From: SZAS-18 sp038322235
GTDB lineage: Bacteria > Verrucomicrobiota > Verrucomicrobiia > Chthoniobacterales > SZAS-18
NCBI GenBank assembly: GCA_038322235.1
Contig: JBBQFQ010000001.1
Coordinates: 248,001-312,000, forward strand
DNA: 64,000 nt
Reading direction: 5' to 3'
Shown in pieces: positions 1 to 9,110 of the stretch (its first letter is position 1; each line of letters begins with the position of its first letter). The notes below the pieces were generated by a model. The model ran no database searches, was not told the DNA's origin, and was given only the letters and a program-made list of their open reading frames with translations. The translations under genes were made by a program, and so were the position numbers.

Positions 1-443
1 ACCGGCCAGCCATCGTGCGCGGCGAGCAGAGCGGCTATTTCCGTCGCATCCGCGAGGCGGGGACCGGATACGCAACGCCGCGCCACGACCGCGGAAAAAT
101 AAAATACGCCGCGCCGGGCATCACCGATGACGCACCAGTGCGGTTCGTCGCGGTCGAGCGCGCAGACCGACGGGACGGCGAAGAGGCGCGCGCCGCTTGC
201 GAGCGACCAGCCGGTTGCCGCCGCGAGCGCCATGCGGATCCCGGCATAGGACCCTGGACCCACCCCGATGCGGATTTCATCGAACCGCTCTGCCTCCGCT
301 GCGGCCGCCGCGAGCGCCCCGAAGAGTTCTCCGCCGCGCGCGGGACCGGTGGCGAAGGCACTCTGCCACTGAATTTCTCCGTCGACGCCCACTGCCACGC
401 TCCCCGGAGAGGCGGAGACTTCGATCGCGAGGGTCACGGACAT
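1..443 (-). CDS. tsaB: TsaB, tRNA t6A biosynthesis (partial)
   Basis: About 147 N-terminal residues are visible; the rest lies beyond the left edge. The protein begins MSVTLAIEVS and carries GPGSYAGIRMALAAATGWSL near residue 60, matching the TsaB/YeaZ signature (GPGSFTGLR followed by an A/G-rich helix). TsaB is the non-catalytic partner of TsaD in threonylcarbamoylation of A37 in ANN-decoding tRNAs, acting in the cytoplasm. The gene is divergent from the STAS gene. The ATG is placed directly before a typical ASKHA first strand; no strong ribosome binding site is seen. Confidence 0.85.
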   Translation of the reverse strand, partial: MSVTLAIEVSASPGSVAVGVDGEIQWQSAFATGPARGGELFGALAAAAAEAERFDEIRIGVGPGSYAGIRMALAAATGWSLASGARLFAVPSVCALDRDEPHWCVIGDARRGVFYFSAVVARRCVSGPRLADATEIAALLAAHDGWP

Positions 444-528
444 GGTTCATTCCTACGCCGGGAAACTTCGCACGAAAGGCGACGATTTTTCGCGCATTCG
501 GGCCGGGTCTTGCTTATATCGGATCGTC

Positions 529-816
529 ATGTCTGCCGAACCCACCGTCGTCGCCCTCAGTGGGGAAATCGACCTGCACCAATCCCCACAGGTGCTGGCG
601 AGGCTCGACCCGCTGATCAAGGGGCGCTCCCCCGCGATCCGGGTGGATCTCAGCGGGGTGAGCTACATGGACAGTTCGGGGATCGCGACGATGATCGATG
701 CGATGCAGCGCACGGAAGCCTACGGCGGCAAGTTCACGCTCTGCGGCATCCGGCCCACGGTGTTGAAGGTCTTCAACATCGCCCGGCTCGATCAGGTGTT
801 TGAGATCGTGCCGTAG
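529..816 (+). CDS. STAS-domain anti-sigma factor antagonist-like protein
   Basis: A 95-residue single STAS domain. The core reads VVALSGEIDLHQSP, then DLSGVSYMDSSGIATMI. The DSSG motif holds the serine that partner-switching kinases phosphorylate in SpoIIAA/RsbV proteins. The reading frame is open further upstream to 442, but the ATG at 529 gives the normal family length and starts just before the first beta strand. No RsbW-type kinase or sigma factor is adjacent, so its partner is unknown. It is followed by a convergent cca gene. Confidence 0.8.
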   Translation: MSAEPTVVALSGEIDLHQSPQVLARLDPLIKGRSPAIRVDLSGVSYMDSSGIATMIDAMQRTEAYGGKFTLCGIRPTVLKVFNIARLDQVFEIVP

Positions 817-843
817 CGGCCGGCCCGGGAATTTCGAACGGGG

Positions 844-2196
844 TCACGCGCCGTGCTCGGCGCGCAGCCAGACGAGCGCGGCTTCGCGATCCGGGAACGT
901 CCCTTCCAGCTGGCGATTTTGCGCGGCCTCGAGGATTTCCTTGAACGCCGGACCCGGCTTGAGCCCGAGCGCGATCAAATCGGTCCCGGTGACGAACGGC
1001 TTCGGGATGAGCGGCTCATGGGCGAACTCCTGGCGCTTCGTGAGGAGGAATTCCCAGTTGTCCACCATGGCGTGACTGCCGAGGCAGTCGGCGCGGTGCA
1101 AGGTGAGTTCGTCGTCGATCCAGGGCCGGGCGAGGAAGCGCTTGAGTTTCGCGACACGCATGCGCTGCACATCTTTGAAGGCCATGTGGTTTCGCACTAG
1201 TTCCACCGTGGATTCGATCTCATCGTTTGAGAACCGCAGCCGGCGCATCACCCGCTCCGTCATCTCGGCCCCGACGTGCTCATGTCCGTTGAAGCGGATG
1301 CGTCCGCCGTCGGCCTGATCGATCCGCATGGTGGGCGGCTTTCCGATATCGTGCAGAAGCGTCCCGAACGCGAGCGGGACGGAGACAGGCTCGGTGGGCA
1401 GCATGGAGAGTACCAGCCGCGTGTGGACGAACACGTCGCCCTCCGGATGAAACTGGGGAGGCTGATCGACCCCCTTGAGCGCCTCGAGCTCAGGCAGGAC
1501 TTCGCGCATCAGGCCGCTCGTATCGAGCAAATCCCACCCCGCCAGGCGGGTGGACGCGGTAAAGATCTTCACCAATTCGTCGCGGATGCGTTCCGGGCTG
1601 ACGGCGTGAATGTGGGGGGCCGCGTCCGTGAGGGCCTGCCACGTCGCCGGATCAATCCCAAACCCGAGGCTCGAGCCGAGTCGGACGGCGCGGAGCATCC
1701 GAAGGCGGTCCTCGGCGAAGCGCGCGGCAGGATCGCCGATCGCGCGGAGGACGCGACGGTCCAGATCGGCCTGCCCGCCGACATAATCGATGATCTCGCC
1801 AGCGCCGCCGCCGGCGAGCGGATCGTAGAACATGCCGTTGACCGTGAAATCGCGGCGTTCGGCGTCCTCCCGAGCCGTGGTGAAACGGACGTTTTCCGGC
1901 CGGCGGCCGTCAATGTAGACACCGTCCGCCCGAAAGCTGGCGACTTCGAACGTGTGTCCCGCGTCGATCACCATGATCACGCCAAAATGCGCGCCCACGG
2001 CGACATGACGGGGAAAGATTCGCTGCACCTGCTCAGGCGTGGCGCTGGTGGCGACATCATAGTCCTTCGGCTGCTTCCCGAGGGCCATGTCCCGGACGCA
2101 ACCTCCGGCGTAGTACGCGATGAATCCCGCCGCGCGCAGGCGCCCGACCAGACGACGGGCGGCGGCCTCGAGCGGTTCCGAAGAGAGGGTCGACAC
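844..2196 (-). CDS. cca: CCA tRNA nucleotidyltransferase / poly(A) polymerase family with HD domain
   Basis: This 450-residue protein adds or repairs the 3' CCA end of tRNA. The class II nucleotidyltransferase head is clear: AGGCVRD near residue 31 and the metal-binding KDYDVAT near 43, then the RRDFTVNGMFYDP motif. An HD hydrolase domain follows in the middle (GTLLHDIGKP; NGHEHVGAEM), as in bacterial CCA enzymes of the E. coli type. Length agrees with the HD-containing subgroup. CCA-adding versus poly(A)-adding specificity cannot be told from sequence alone. Confidence 0.88.
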   Translation of the reverse strand: MSTLSSEPLEAAARRLVGRLRAAGFIAYYAGGCVRDMALGKQPKDYDVATSATPEQVQRIFPRHVAVGAHFGVIMVIDAGHTFEVASFRADGVYIDGRRPENVRFTTAREDAERRDFTVNGMFYDPLAGGGAGEIIDYVGGQADLDRRVLRAIGDPAARFAEDRLRMLRAVRLGSSLGFGIDPATWQALTDAAPHIHAVSPERIRDELVKIFTASTRLAGWDLLDTSGLMREVLPELEALKGVDQPPQFHPEGDVFVHTRLVLSMLPTEPVSVPLAFGTLLHDIGKPPTMRIDQADGGRIRFNGHEHVGAEMTERVMRRLRFSNDEIESTVELVRNHMAFKDVQRMRVAKLKRFLARPWIDDELTLHRADCLGSHAMVDNWEFLLTKRQEFAHEPLIPKPFVTGTDLIALGLKPGPAFKEILEAAQNRQLEGTFPDREAALVWLRAEHGA

Positions 2197-2427
2197 CCTT
2201 CACCCTACTGCGTCCGCACATTTTTCCAAAAAAGCGCAAATTCTTTGAACGGGGCTTCGGAGGGAATGTCGTATGTAGCAGGTTAAGGTGATTCGGGTCC
2301 GCGCACGTTTGCTTCGTGAGATTCCTTGGCGTGCGCGGCCCGAATTGTTTTCTGGCGTCTCCACCGGAGCCCCCCTCGGTCACGGATTTTTCACTTTGGC
2401 TCCCGGCTGGAGAGGGCATCCTCCGTC

Positions 2428-3111
2428 ATGGGCGCTACCGTTCTTATCGTGGATGACGAGCAGGATGTCATCGACCTCGTCAAATACCATCTCCAGAAGG
2501 CGGGGTATCAATCGCTGACGGCGACAAACGGAAAACAGGCCCTCGACATCGCCCGGAGCGCCCGGCCTGAGGTCGTCGTGCTCGACCTCATGCTGCCCGG
2601 CATGACGGGGATCGAAGTCTGTCGCGAACTGCGCAAGCATCCGGACACCGCCAGACTCGGGGTGGTGATGCTCACCGCCAAGGGTCAGCCGAGTGAACGC
2701 ATCGCCGGCCTGGAGACTGGCGCGGATGACTACGTGACGAAGCCTTTCAGCCCGAAGGAACTCGTCCTGCGCGTGCAGGCGGTGCACCGCCGAACCCAGG
2801 CGGCTCGTGAAGGCGGCGGAGTGATCGAGACCGGCGACATCCGGATCGACAAGGGAGCCTTCGAGATCACCCTCGCGGGCGACCGGCTGGAACTCACGAC
2901 GACCGAGTTCAAGCTGCTCTGCCTGCTCATCGAGCGCCGCGGACGCGTGCAGTCTCGCGAGGCGCTCCTCAAGGACGTGTGGGGGTACGAGAATCTGATT
3001 GATACGCGCACGGTCGATACCCACATCCGCCGCCTGCGGGAAAAGCTCGGCTCGCGCTCGGACCGGATCGAGACGCTCCGCGGCGAGGGCTATCGTTTTT
3101 CCGCGAACTGA
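2428..3111 (+). CDS. phoB: PhoB/OmpR-family response regulator
   Basis: A 227-residue regulator. The receiver domain (about 1-120) has VDDE at 8-11, phosphoacceptor Asp53 in LDLMLPGM, and Lys105 in TKPFSPKE. The C-terminal winged helix (about 130-227) carries ELTTTEFKLLCLL and DTHIRRLREKL, typical of OmpR/PhoB. The ATG at 2428 is preferred over upstream in-frame codons because it starts one strand before the acidic pocket. The histidine kinase starts 15 bp downstream, so the pair is almost certainly an operon. PhoB-type is the best guess for specificity; no pst or phoU gene is nearby. Confidence 0.85.
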   Translation: MGATVLIVDDEQDVIDLVKYHLQKAGYQSLTATNGKQALDIARSARPEVVVLDLMLPGMTGIEVCRELRKHPDTARLGVVMLTAKGQPSERIAGLETGADDYVTKPFSPKELVLRVQAVHRRTQAAREGGGVIETGDIRIDKGAFEITLAGDRLELTTTEFKLLCLLIERRGRVQSREALLKDVWGYENLIDTRTVDTHIRRLREKLGSRSDRIETLRGEGYRFSAN

Positions 3112-3126
3112 GAGAACGGAGTCCGG

Positions 3127-4494
3127 ATGGCGCGCGGCCTCGCTTCACGCGAGGCTCCTGGCGCACCGCTGATGCTCGCCGACCTCTCCATCGACCCGGT
3201 CCCGCTTCTGGGCGCCCTCGCCGCCCTCGCCGCGCTGGCGCTCGCCGTGACGTGGTTTGTCCGGCGGGTGCTCCGCCCGCTCGAGCGCCTGCGGGCGGGG
3301 GCACGGGACCTGGCGGACGCGCGCGTTCCTGACACCGCCGGGCTGCGGGCGGTCGCGGGCCCGCTCGGCGGCGTTGCGTCCGACCTCGCGCGAGCCAGCG
3401 AGCGGCTGGCGGTCATGCGGGCGCAGCTCGACGATGAAACCCGGAATCTGCGCACGATCCTCGAGAGCCTCACGGAAGGCGTGCTCATCGTCGATGTCGC
3501 GGGGATCGTCCGCTCCGCGAATGGACGGCTGTTGCGGATGTTTGATCTCAAGTCACCTCCGAATGATCGATCCGTGCTGGAGATTTTTCGAGACGTCGAT
3601 CTTCGTCAGGCCGTCGCAGCCGCGATCGCGGGGGAGCCGACGATGCGGCAGGTGAAGCTGGAAACGCGCGGCGCCGACGGGATCTACGTGCCAAAGCATT
3701 TCGACCTCACCGCAGTCGGGATCCTGCCTCCCGGCGCGCCAAAACCCGTGGGGGCGATCGTGGTCTTTCACGACATCACGGAATTCAAGGCGCTCGAATC
3801 CGTCCGTCGGGAGTTTGTCGCCAATGTATCGCACGAGCTTCGAACCCCCCTCTCGATCATCAACGGCTACATCGAGACCTTGCTGGAAGATGAGGCGTTG
3901 TCCGATCGGGCGCTGGCGGGGCGGGCGCTCGAAGTCATGCGCAAGCACGGTCTGCGCCTGAATTTCCTGGTCGAGGATCTCCTCACAATCTCGCGCTTCG
4001 AGCACGGCCGCGGCGGACTGGATCTGAAGGACGTGCCGCTGCGTGTGGCGCTGGATCGGGTCGTGGAGCGGCTGGAGCCCGCCATCGCCGGGCGATCGGC
4101 GACGATCGAGACCGATCTCCCGGCGGATCTCCCTCCCCTGCGGGCGGACCCGGACCGGCTGGATCAGATCCTGTTCAACCTCCTCGAGAATGCCCTGAAA
4201 TACGGTCCTGCGGAGGGGCTGCGCGTTTCCCTCTCGGCGCGAGCCGCGGGCGCGATGCTGGAGATCGCGGTCCGGGACAATGGTCCCGGTATTCCGCAGA
4301 GCGATCAGCCCCACATTTTCGAGCGCTTCTACCGCGTGCACAAAGACCGCTCCCGCGACGCCGGCGGGACGGGGCTGGGGCTTTCCATCGTCAAGCACCT
4401 GGTCCAGGCCCACGGGGGCCGGGTGCGCGTCGAAAGCGCGCTCGGGGCGGGTGCCGCCTTCCATCTCGAACTGCCGGCGGCCGGCGTTGTGTAG
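3127..4494 (+). CDS. phoR: PhoR-like sensor histidine kinase
   Basis: 455 residues. One hydrophobic segment (about 27-45, LLGALAALAALALAVTWFV) is followed by a PAS domain (about 108-220). HisKA follows with phosphorylated His236 in VSHELRTPLS, then HATPase_c with an N box (LLENALKYG), DNGPGIP and GTGLGLSIV. The absence of a periplasmic sensor loop and the PAS domain match PhoR. It should phosphorylate the regulator encoded immediately upstream. A second ATG at 3172 would remove the first 15 residues and places the membrane helix closer to the N-terminus; either start is possible. Confidence 0.85.
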   Translation: MARGLASREAPGAPLMLADLSIDPVPLLGALAALAALALAVTWFVRRVLRPLERLRAGARDLADARVPDTAGLRAVAGPLGGVASDLARASERLAVMRAQLDDETRNLRTILESLTEGVLIVDVAGIVRSANGRLLRMFDLKSPPNDRSVLEIFRDVDLRQAVAAAIAGEPTMRQVKLETRGADGIYVPKHFDLTAVGILPPGAPKPVGAIVVFHDITEFKALESVRREFVANVSHELRTPLSIINGYIETLLEDEALSDRALAGRALEVMRKHGLRLNFLVEDLLTISRFEHGRGGLDLKDVPLRVALDRVVERLEPAIAGRSATIETDLPADLPPLRADPDRLDQILFNLLENALKYGPAEGLRVSLSARAAGAMLEIAVRDNGPGIPQSDQPHIFERFYRVHKDRSRDAGGTGLGLSIVKHLVQAHGGRVRVESALGAGAAFHLELPAAGVV

Positions 4495-4563
4495 CCTCTG
4501 CCAGCGGCCAACCCGCGCCGGACCCTGCGCCTTTCCTTGCTTGCGGAAGGGAACCCGCCCATC

Positions 4564-5976
4564 ATGCCGCGCTTCATGCCACCCCAGGCAAACAACGCGA
4601 GCGGTGAATGGCTCGGACTCCGCGGCCACTTACTCGACGCTCCCACCTTCGGCCAGCTCCGGTCGTGGCGGGACGGCGCCCTTTTGGTGGATGAGGCCAC
4701 GGGCCGGATCGTTGAAGTCGGCGACTACGCTCTCTTGAAGCGGCGGCATCGTCCCCAAAGGGTGCGGTGGACGGGAGGCCAGAATTTCGCGGTCATTCCC
4801 GGGCTTATCGACGTTCACGCCCATCTTCCGCAGTACCCGGCCGTGGCGCGCGGGGATGGTGAACTCCTGCCATGGCTGCGGCAGTACATCTTCCCGCTGG
4901 AACGCGATTTTTCCCGACCGCGCGCGCAGACGCAGGCGCCGCTCTTTTTCCACGATCTCGCCCGGCATGGCACCACGAGCGCGATGCTGTATTCCGCGAT
5001 CTACGAGGACAGCACCGACGCAGCGTTCGAAGCGGCGGCGGCCAGCGGGCTGCGGATCACGCTCGGCAAAATGATGATGGACGTGGGTTCCTACGGCCCG
5101 CTTCAGCCCCGGAAGATTCTCTCCGTCTCGCTGCTCGAGAGCGAGACCCTCTGCCGAAAATGGCACGGGGCGAACCACGGCTTGATCCGCTACGCTTTCA
5201 GCCCGCGCTTTGCCGTGAGCTGCAGCGACCGCCTGATGCGCGGCGCGGCGGAACTCGCGAAACAGTTCGGCACCCCCATCCAGACGCATCTCTCGGAAAA
5301 TCTCGGCGAGATCGAAAAGGTGAAATACCAATTCGCCTGGTCCCGCGACTACACCGACGTGTACGAAAAATGCGGGCTGCTCGGCCCGCGCACCGTGCTC
5401 GGCCACTGCGTCCACCTGAATGCCCGCGAGATCGAGGCGCTCGTCGCGAGCGACTCCCGCGTGGCCCACTGCCCAACGTCGAATCTTTACCTCGCCAGCG
5501 GCATCATGCCGCTAGACCGCCTGCGAGCCGCGGGATTGAAGATCGGCCTCGGCTCCGATGTGGCCGCCGGACCGGAGCTGAATCTTTGGACGGTGATGCG
5601 GAGCGCCGTGGAGAGTCAGCGCGCGCGTTCCTTTTACGAAAAGGAAGTGCGTCCGCTCAAGGTCGCGGAAGCCTTCCATCTCGCCACCCAAGGGGGTGCA
5701 GAAGTCATTGGTCATGGACGCGAGATCGGGACGCTTGAGGTCGGCAAGGAGGCAGACTTGACCGTGCTCGACCTCGATCGGCTCGTTCCCTACGGCGGCG
5801 TGGCCGGGGCGCGGCCCCAGGAGCTTGCGCCGCATGATGTGGTCGCTCTCATGGTCTACCGCGGCGGTCCGCATGCGACGGCGGCAACCTACGTGCGCGG
5901 ACGGCGGGTGTATGCCGCGGGCGAAGCCGCTCCGGGTAGCGGTGCCTCGGCGGACGCGTGCGCGTGCGATATTTGA
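4564..5976 (+). CDS. guaD: Guanine deaminase (amidohydrolase family)
   Basis: 470 residues of the amidohydrolase superfamily, converting guanine to xanthine plus ammonia. Metal-site motifs are in order: PGLIDVHAHLPQY, then THLSEN, GHCVHL and GLGSDVAAG. The substrate-loop sequence PRFAVSCSDRLM resembles guanine deaminase PRFAPTCS better than chlorohydrolases. AHCPTSNLYLASG is also typical. The frame opens at a TTG at 4537, but the ATG at 4564 is preferred. It lies 69 bp after phoR on the same strand. Other purine-type deaminase substrates cannot be excluded. Confidence 0.8.
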   Translation: MPRFMPPQANNASGEWLGLRGHLLDAPTFGQLRSWRDGALLVDEATGRIVEVGDYALLKRRHRPQRVRWTGGQNFAVIPGLIDVHAHLPQYPAVARGDGELLPWLRQYIFPLERDFSRPRAQTQAPLFFHDLARHGTTSAMLYSAIYEDSTDAAFEAAAASGLRITLGKMMMDVGSYGPLQPRKILSVSLLESETLCRKWHGANHGLIRYAFSPRFAVSCSDRLMRGAAELAKQFGTPIQTHLSENLGEIEKVKYQFAWSRDYTDVYEKCGLLGPRTVLGHCVHLNAREIEALVASDSRVAHCPTSNLYLASGIMPLDRLRAAGLKIGLGSDVAAGPELNLWTVMRSAVESQRARSFYEKEVRPLKVAEAFHLATQGGAEVIGHGREIGTLEVGKEADLTVLDLDRLVPYGGVAGARPQELAPHDVVALMVYRGGPHATAATYVRGRRVYAAGEAAPGSGASADACACDI

Positions 5977-6089
5977 AACGGGCCCGGCCGTGGGAGGTCT
6001 TCCCGGCTCCCGGGCGGGCGGTTTGCAGCCTTCATTTTACAAGGGGGCCGATCTGAACCATCTTCCGCGCCCTTTCCCGAAATCCTGCC

Positions 6090-6629
6090 ATGTCGATCCT
6101 CATCAATCTCTTCGTCGGTGTGCTCGTCATCGTGTGCTTCCTCCTGGTCACGGTGGTTCTCATGCAGCGCCCGAAGAACGAGGGGCTCGGCGCCGCCTTC
6201 GGCGGAGGCATGACGGAGAACATTTTCGGCGCCCGCACCACGGATGTGCTGCAGCGCATCACCGGATACCTCGGTGCGCTCTTCGGGATCCTGACGATCG
6301 TTCTCGGCTATCTCTACGCGAAACAGAGCTCGGGGAACACGGCTTTGCAGGAGCGGCTGACCACGGCCGCAGCCGTGAAAAAGGCTGCGACCACGCCCGT
6401 TCCGGCGGCTTCACCTGCGGCGAGCCCCGCCGCTTCACCCGCCACCGCACTCCCGGCGGCGAGCCCTGAAGTTTCTCCCGCTGCAGGCCCGACGGCGAGC
6501 TCTGCTCCCGCGGCGACTCCGGCCGCCGTGACCCCGGCGGTGGAAACGCCAGCAGCGACGCCGGCAGCGACGCCGGCGGCCAGCGCAGCGGCTTCCCCGG
6601 AAGCATCGCCGGCCGCTTCGCCGAAATAA
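6090..6629 (+). CDS. secG: SecG preprotein translocase subunit with long Ala/Pro/Ser tail
   Basis: The first 75 residues are a normal SecG: two hydrophobic helices (INLFVGVLVIVCFLLVTVVL and ITGYLGALFGILTIVLGYLY) flanking QRPKNEGLGAAFGGGMTENI. SecG assists SecYEG-mediated export at the inner membrane. The remaining roughly 100 residues are a low-complexity tail of Ala, Pro, Ser and Thr, far beyond the usual 75-110-residue family length. The tail ends in a sequence that is tandemly duplicated across the stop codon. The tail is probably unstructured; its role is unknown. Confidence 0.85.
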   Translation: MSILINLFVGVLVIVCFLLVTVVLMQRPKNEGLGAAFGGGMTENIFGARTTDVLQRITGYLGALFGILTIVLGYLYAKQSSGNTALQERLTTAAAVKKAATTPVPAASPAASPAASPATALPAASPEVSPAAGPTASSAPAATPAAVTPAVETPAATPAATPAASAAASPEASPAASPK

Positions 6630-6653
6630 TCGCCGGCCGCTTCGCCGAAATAA
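6606..6653 (+). repeat. Exact 24-bp tandem duplication spanning the secG stop
   Basis: Two identical 24-bp copies lie head to tail (6606-6629 and 6630-6653). Each encodes SPAASPK plus a TAA stop, so the second copy lies just after the real stop. This looks like a recent slippage duplication. Confidence 0.9.
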
Positions 6654-6698
6654 TCGCCGCGCTGTTCATCCAGGCGCGCCACGTTATGCTGCGCGCCG

Positions 6699-8279
6699 AT
6701 GCCGCCGGTCCTTCGCCTTCTCTGCCTCGTCGCCGCCTTCGCGCTGGCGGGGTGTGACGCGTCCACGAGCGGACGGGCGGAGCTTGTGATCCTGAACGGC
6801 GCCGAACCGGAAACGCTCGATCCCCATCTGATGACGGGCCAGCTCGAGCAGCGGCTCGCCTACGCCCTTTTCGAAGGTCTCGTCTGTTACACCGCGAAAG
6901 GCGAACTGCAGCCGGGCGTTGCCGAAAGCTGGGACGTCTCCGAGGACAAACGCGTCTACACGTTTCACCTCCGGGAGAACGCGCGCTGGTCGAACGGCGA
7001 GCCCGTTACCGCCGGAGATTTCGTGGAGTCCTGGCGCCGCTGTCTCGAGCCGGCGACGGCGGCCGAGTACGCCTATCAGGTCCACTACATCAAGAACGCC
7101 GGACCGTTCAACGAAGGAAAACTCAAGGACTTTTCCCAGGTAGGCGTGCGGGCGCCGGACCCCCGGACCCTCGTGGTCGAGTTGGAAAACGCGACGCCGT
7201 TTTTCCTCAGCCTTTGCGCAAGCAGCCCGCTCCTCCCGATTCACCGGAGCGCGCGCACGTCGACCGATGGCCGCGCCTGGCGGCCGGGGGGATTGATTTC
7301 CAACGGGGCGTTCGTCCTCGGCGCCTGGCGACTGAACGACAAGGTCCGGCTCCTGCGCAACGAGCACTACTGGGGACGGGCGAACGTGAAGATCTCCTCG
7401 ATCGACGCCCTTCCCGTCAGCCGGCCCAATACCGCGCTGAACCTGCTCTTTTCGGGCCAGGCGGATGTGGTGCTGGATAAATTTCTCGTCCCGGTCGGCC
7501 TCCTGAAAGAACTCCGGGAGCGTCCGGATTTTCATTCCGGCCCCTTTCTCGGAACGCTCTTTCTTCGGTTCAACACGAAACGGAAGCCATTTGATGATCC
7601 GAAGGTGCGGCTTGCGTTTTCCTATGCGATCGACCGCAACACGATCTGCGAGAAGATCACGGGCGGCGGCGAGCTGCCGGCCTCCACGATGACGCCGCCG
7701 GGCACGGGCGGCTATGATCCGCCGCGCGGGGTGAAGTTCGACCCGGACCGGGCGCAACTACTGCTCGCCTCGGCCGGTTTCCCGAGCGGCCGGGGTTTCC
7801 CGCCCATCAGCTATCTCTACAACGAGGGCGACCTGAGCGCCGCGATCGCGGTGGAGTTGCAGGCGATGTTTAAGAAGGTCCTGGGGGTCTCCATGCAGCT
7901 CCGTCCGATGGAAAACAAGGTTTACCTCCGCACGATGGCTGACCTTCAATACGACCTTTGCCGCTCGAGCTGGATCGGCGACTACAACGATCCCAATACT
8001 TTTCTCGATCTCTTCCAGACTTCGAGCGGGAACAACCGCACCGGCTGGTCGAACGTGAAGTACGACGCGCTGATCGACGAAGCGGCGGCGGAGCTCGACC
8101 TTGAGAAACGGCACGCCATCTTCCGGCGCGCCGAGGCGTTGCTCGTGAACGAAGCGGCGCCGGTGGCACCGGTACATTTTTATGTCGGCATCCACCTCTT
8201 CGATCCGCGCCGCGTCGGCGGCCTGGAGGTGAATCTGCTCGATGAGCACCCCTTCCGCGAAATGTACTGGAAGCGGTGA
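6699..8279 (+). CDS. oppA: Oligopeptide-binding lipoprotein (SBP family 5)
   Basis: 526 residues. A lipoprotein signal peptide ends in FALAGC with lipidated Cys19. The mature part starts ILNGAEPETLDPHL and has the family-5 hallmark regions EGLVCYTAKGELQPGVAESW and DKRVYTFHLRENARWSNGEP. It would capture peptides or similar ligands for an ABC importer. No permease is adjacent; oppB and oppC homologues are at the far right of the window on the other strand, and whether they pair is inference. Start chosen at the ATG preceding the signal peptide. Confidence 0.88.
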   Translation: MPPVLRLLCLVAAFALAGCDASTSGRAELVILNGAEPETLDPHLMTGQLEQRLAYALFEGLVCYTAKGELQPGVAESWDVSEDKRVYTFHLRENARWSNGEPVTAGDFVESWRRCLEPATAAEYAYQVHYIKNAGPFNEGKLKDFSQVGVRAPDPRTLVVELENATPFFLSLCASSPLLPIHRSARTSTDGRAWRPGGLISNGAFVLGAWRLNDKVRLLRNEHYWGRANVKISSIDALPVSRPNTALNLLFSGQADVVLDKFLVPVGLLKELRERPDFHSGPFLGTLFLRFNTKRKPFDDPKVRLAFSYAIDRNTICEKITGGGELPASTMTPPGTGGYDPPRGVKFDPDRAQLLLASAGFPSGRGFPPISYLYNEGDLSAAIAVELQAMFKKVLGVSMQLRPMENKVYLRTMADLQYDLCRSSWIGDYNDPNTFLDLFQTSSGNNRTGWSNVKYDALIDEAAAELDLEKRHAIFRRAEALLVNEAAPVAPVHFYVGIHLFDPRRVGGLEVNLLDEHPFREMYWKR

Positions 8280-8285
8280 AGCCGC

Positions 8286-8993
8286 CTACGCTCCCGAGCC
8301 CGGCTTCACCCGGTAACCGAGCCGCCTCGAGAGCAGCCAGCGAACACCGAACATATCGGCCGTGGCGCGAAATGCGCGATTCGCGAAACCGTATTTGCTC
8401 ACGCCGTAGCGTCGCGCCCGATGATGCACGGGCAGCTCGCCGATCTTGAAGCCGGCGCCCTTGACCAACGCGGGGATGAAACGGTGCATGCCTTTGAACG
8501 GGAAGAGCGCCCCGACGCATTCCCGACGCATGACCTTCAGGGTACAGCCGGTGTCGTGGACGCCATCGCCCGTGAAACGGCCGCGAACCGCGTTCGCCAC
8601 CTTGCTCGTGAGGCGCTTCGAGAGCGTGTCCTGGCGCTTGGCGCGCCAGCCACACATCAGGTCCGCGCCGCTCCGTTCCAGCTCCATGAGCAATTTCAAG
8701 AGGTCCGCGGGGTCGTTCTGCAGGTCCCCGTCGAGAAGGCCGACGAAGCGCCCATTCGCGGAGTTCATCCCCACGAACATTGCCGCGCTCTGGCCCGCGT
8801 TTTTTTCGAATTCAATCACCCGCACGTGCGGCGCGCGCTGAATCCGCGCCAGCGTTCCGTCCGTCGACTTGTCGTCGACGAGGATCAACTCGTAGTCGCG
8901 CCCGGCCAGCGCGGCTGCGATCTCCTGTTGGAGGATCCTGACATTCTCCTCCTCATTGAAGAGCGGTACGACGATGGAAATCTCGGGAGACAT
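8286..8993 (-). CDS. Family 2 glycosyltransferase (DPM1/ArnC-like, soluble)
   Basis: 235 residues. It begins MSPEISIVVPLFNEEENV, then VDDKSTDGT and the DXD-containing DGDLQNDP, matching polyprenyl-phosphate sugar transferases of the DPM1/ArnC type. The usual C-terminal pair of membrane helices is absent, so it is a catalytic-domain-only form. These enzymes move a sugar from a nucleotide donor to undecaprenyl phosphate at the cytoplasmic membrane face. A GT39/GT83-type membrane transferase in the same direction lies upstream, so together they could make and use a lipid-linked sugar. Start at 8993 is placed by the first strand; the frame is open further upstream. Confidence 0.8.
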   Translation of the reverse strand: MSPEISIVVPLFNEEENVRILQQEIAAALAGRDYELILVDDKSTDGTLARIQRAPHVRVIEFEKNAGQSAAMFVGMNSANGRFVGLLDGDLQNDPADLLKLLMELERSGADLMCGWRAKRQDTLSKRLTSKVANAVRGRFTGDGVHDTGCTLKVMRRECVGALFPFKGMHRFIPALVKGAGFKIGELPVHHRARRYGVSKYGFANRAFRATADMFGVRWLLSRRLGYRVKPGSGA

Positions 8994-9053
8994 GGAGGAG
9001 CAGAACGACCGCACTTCTAGCGCAGGTCGGCCCGCATTTCCCGTCCGGATGTG

Positions 9054-9095
9054 CGCCCGATCCACGAAGGGTAACTGGTTCCCCTGGATCGGGCG
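9054..9095. other. Hairpin upstream of the GT2 gene
   Basis: An exact 11-bp inverted repeat (CGCCCGATCCA at 9054-9064, its complement at 9085-9095) encloses a 20-nt loop that can itself pair. It lies between the small secreted-protein gene and the glycosyltransferase gene on the minus strand. No U-run follows, so it is not a standard terminator; it could be a regulatory or attenuating hairpin. Confidence 0.5.
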
Positions 9096-9110
9096 AGTTG
9101 CGTTCCGCCG

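Noticed and set aside
2197..2427. A promoter before phoB with TTGAAC and TATGTA
   Set aside because: The boxes are 22 bp apart, too far for a standard sigma-70 promoter.
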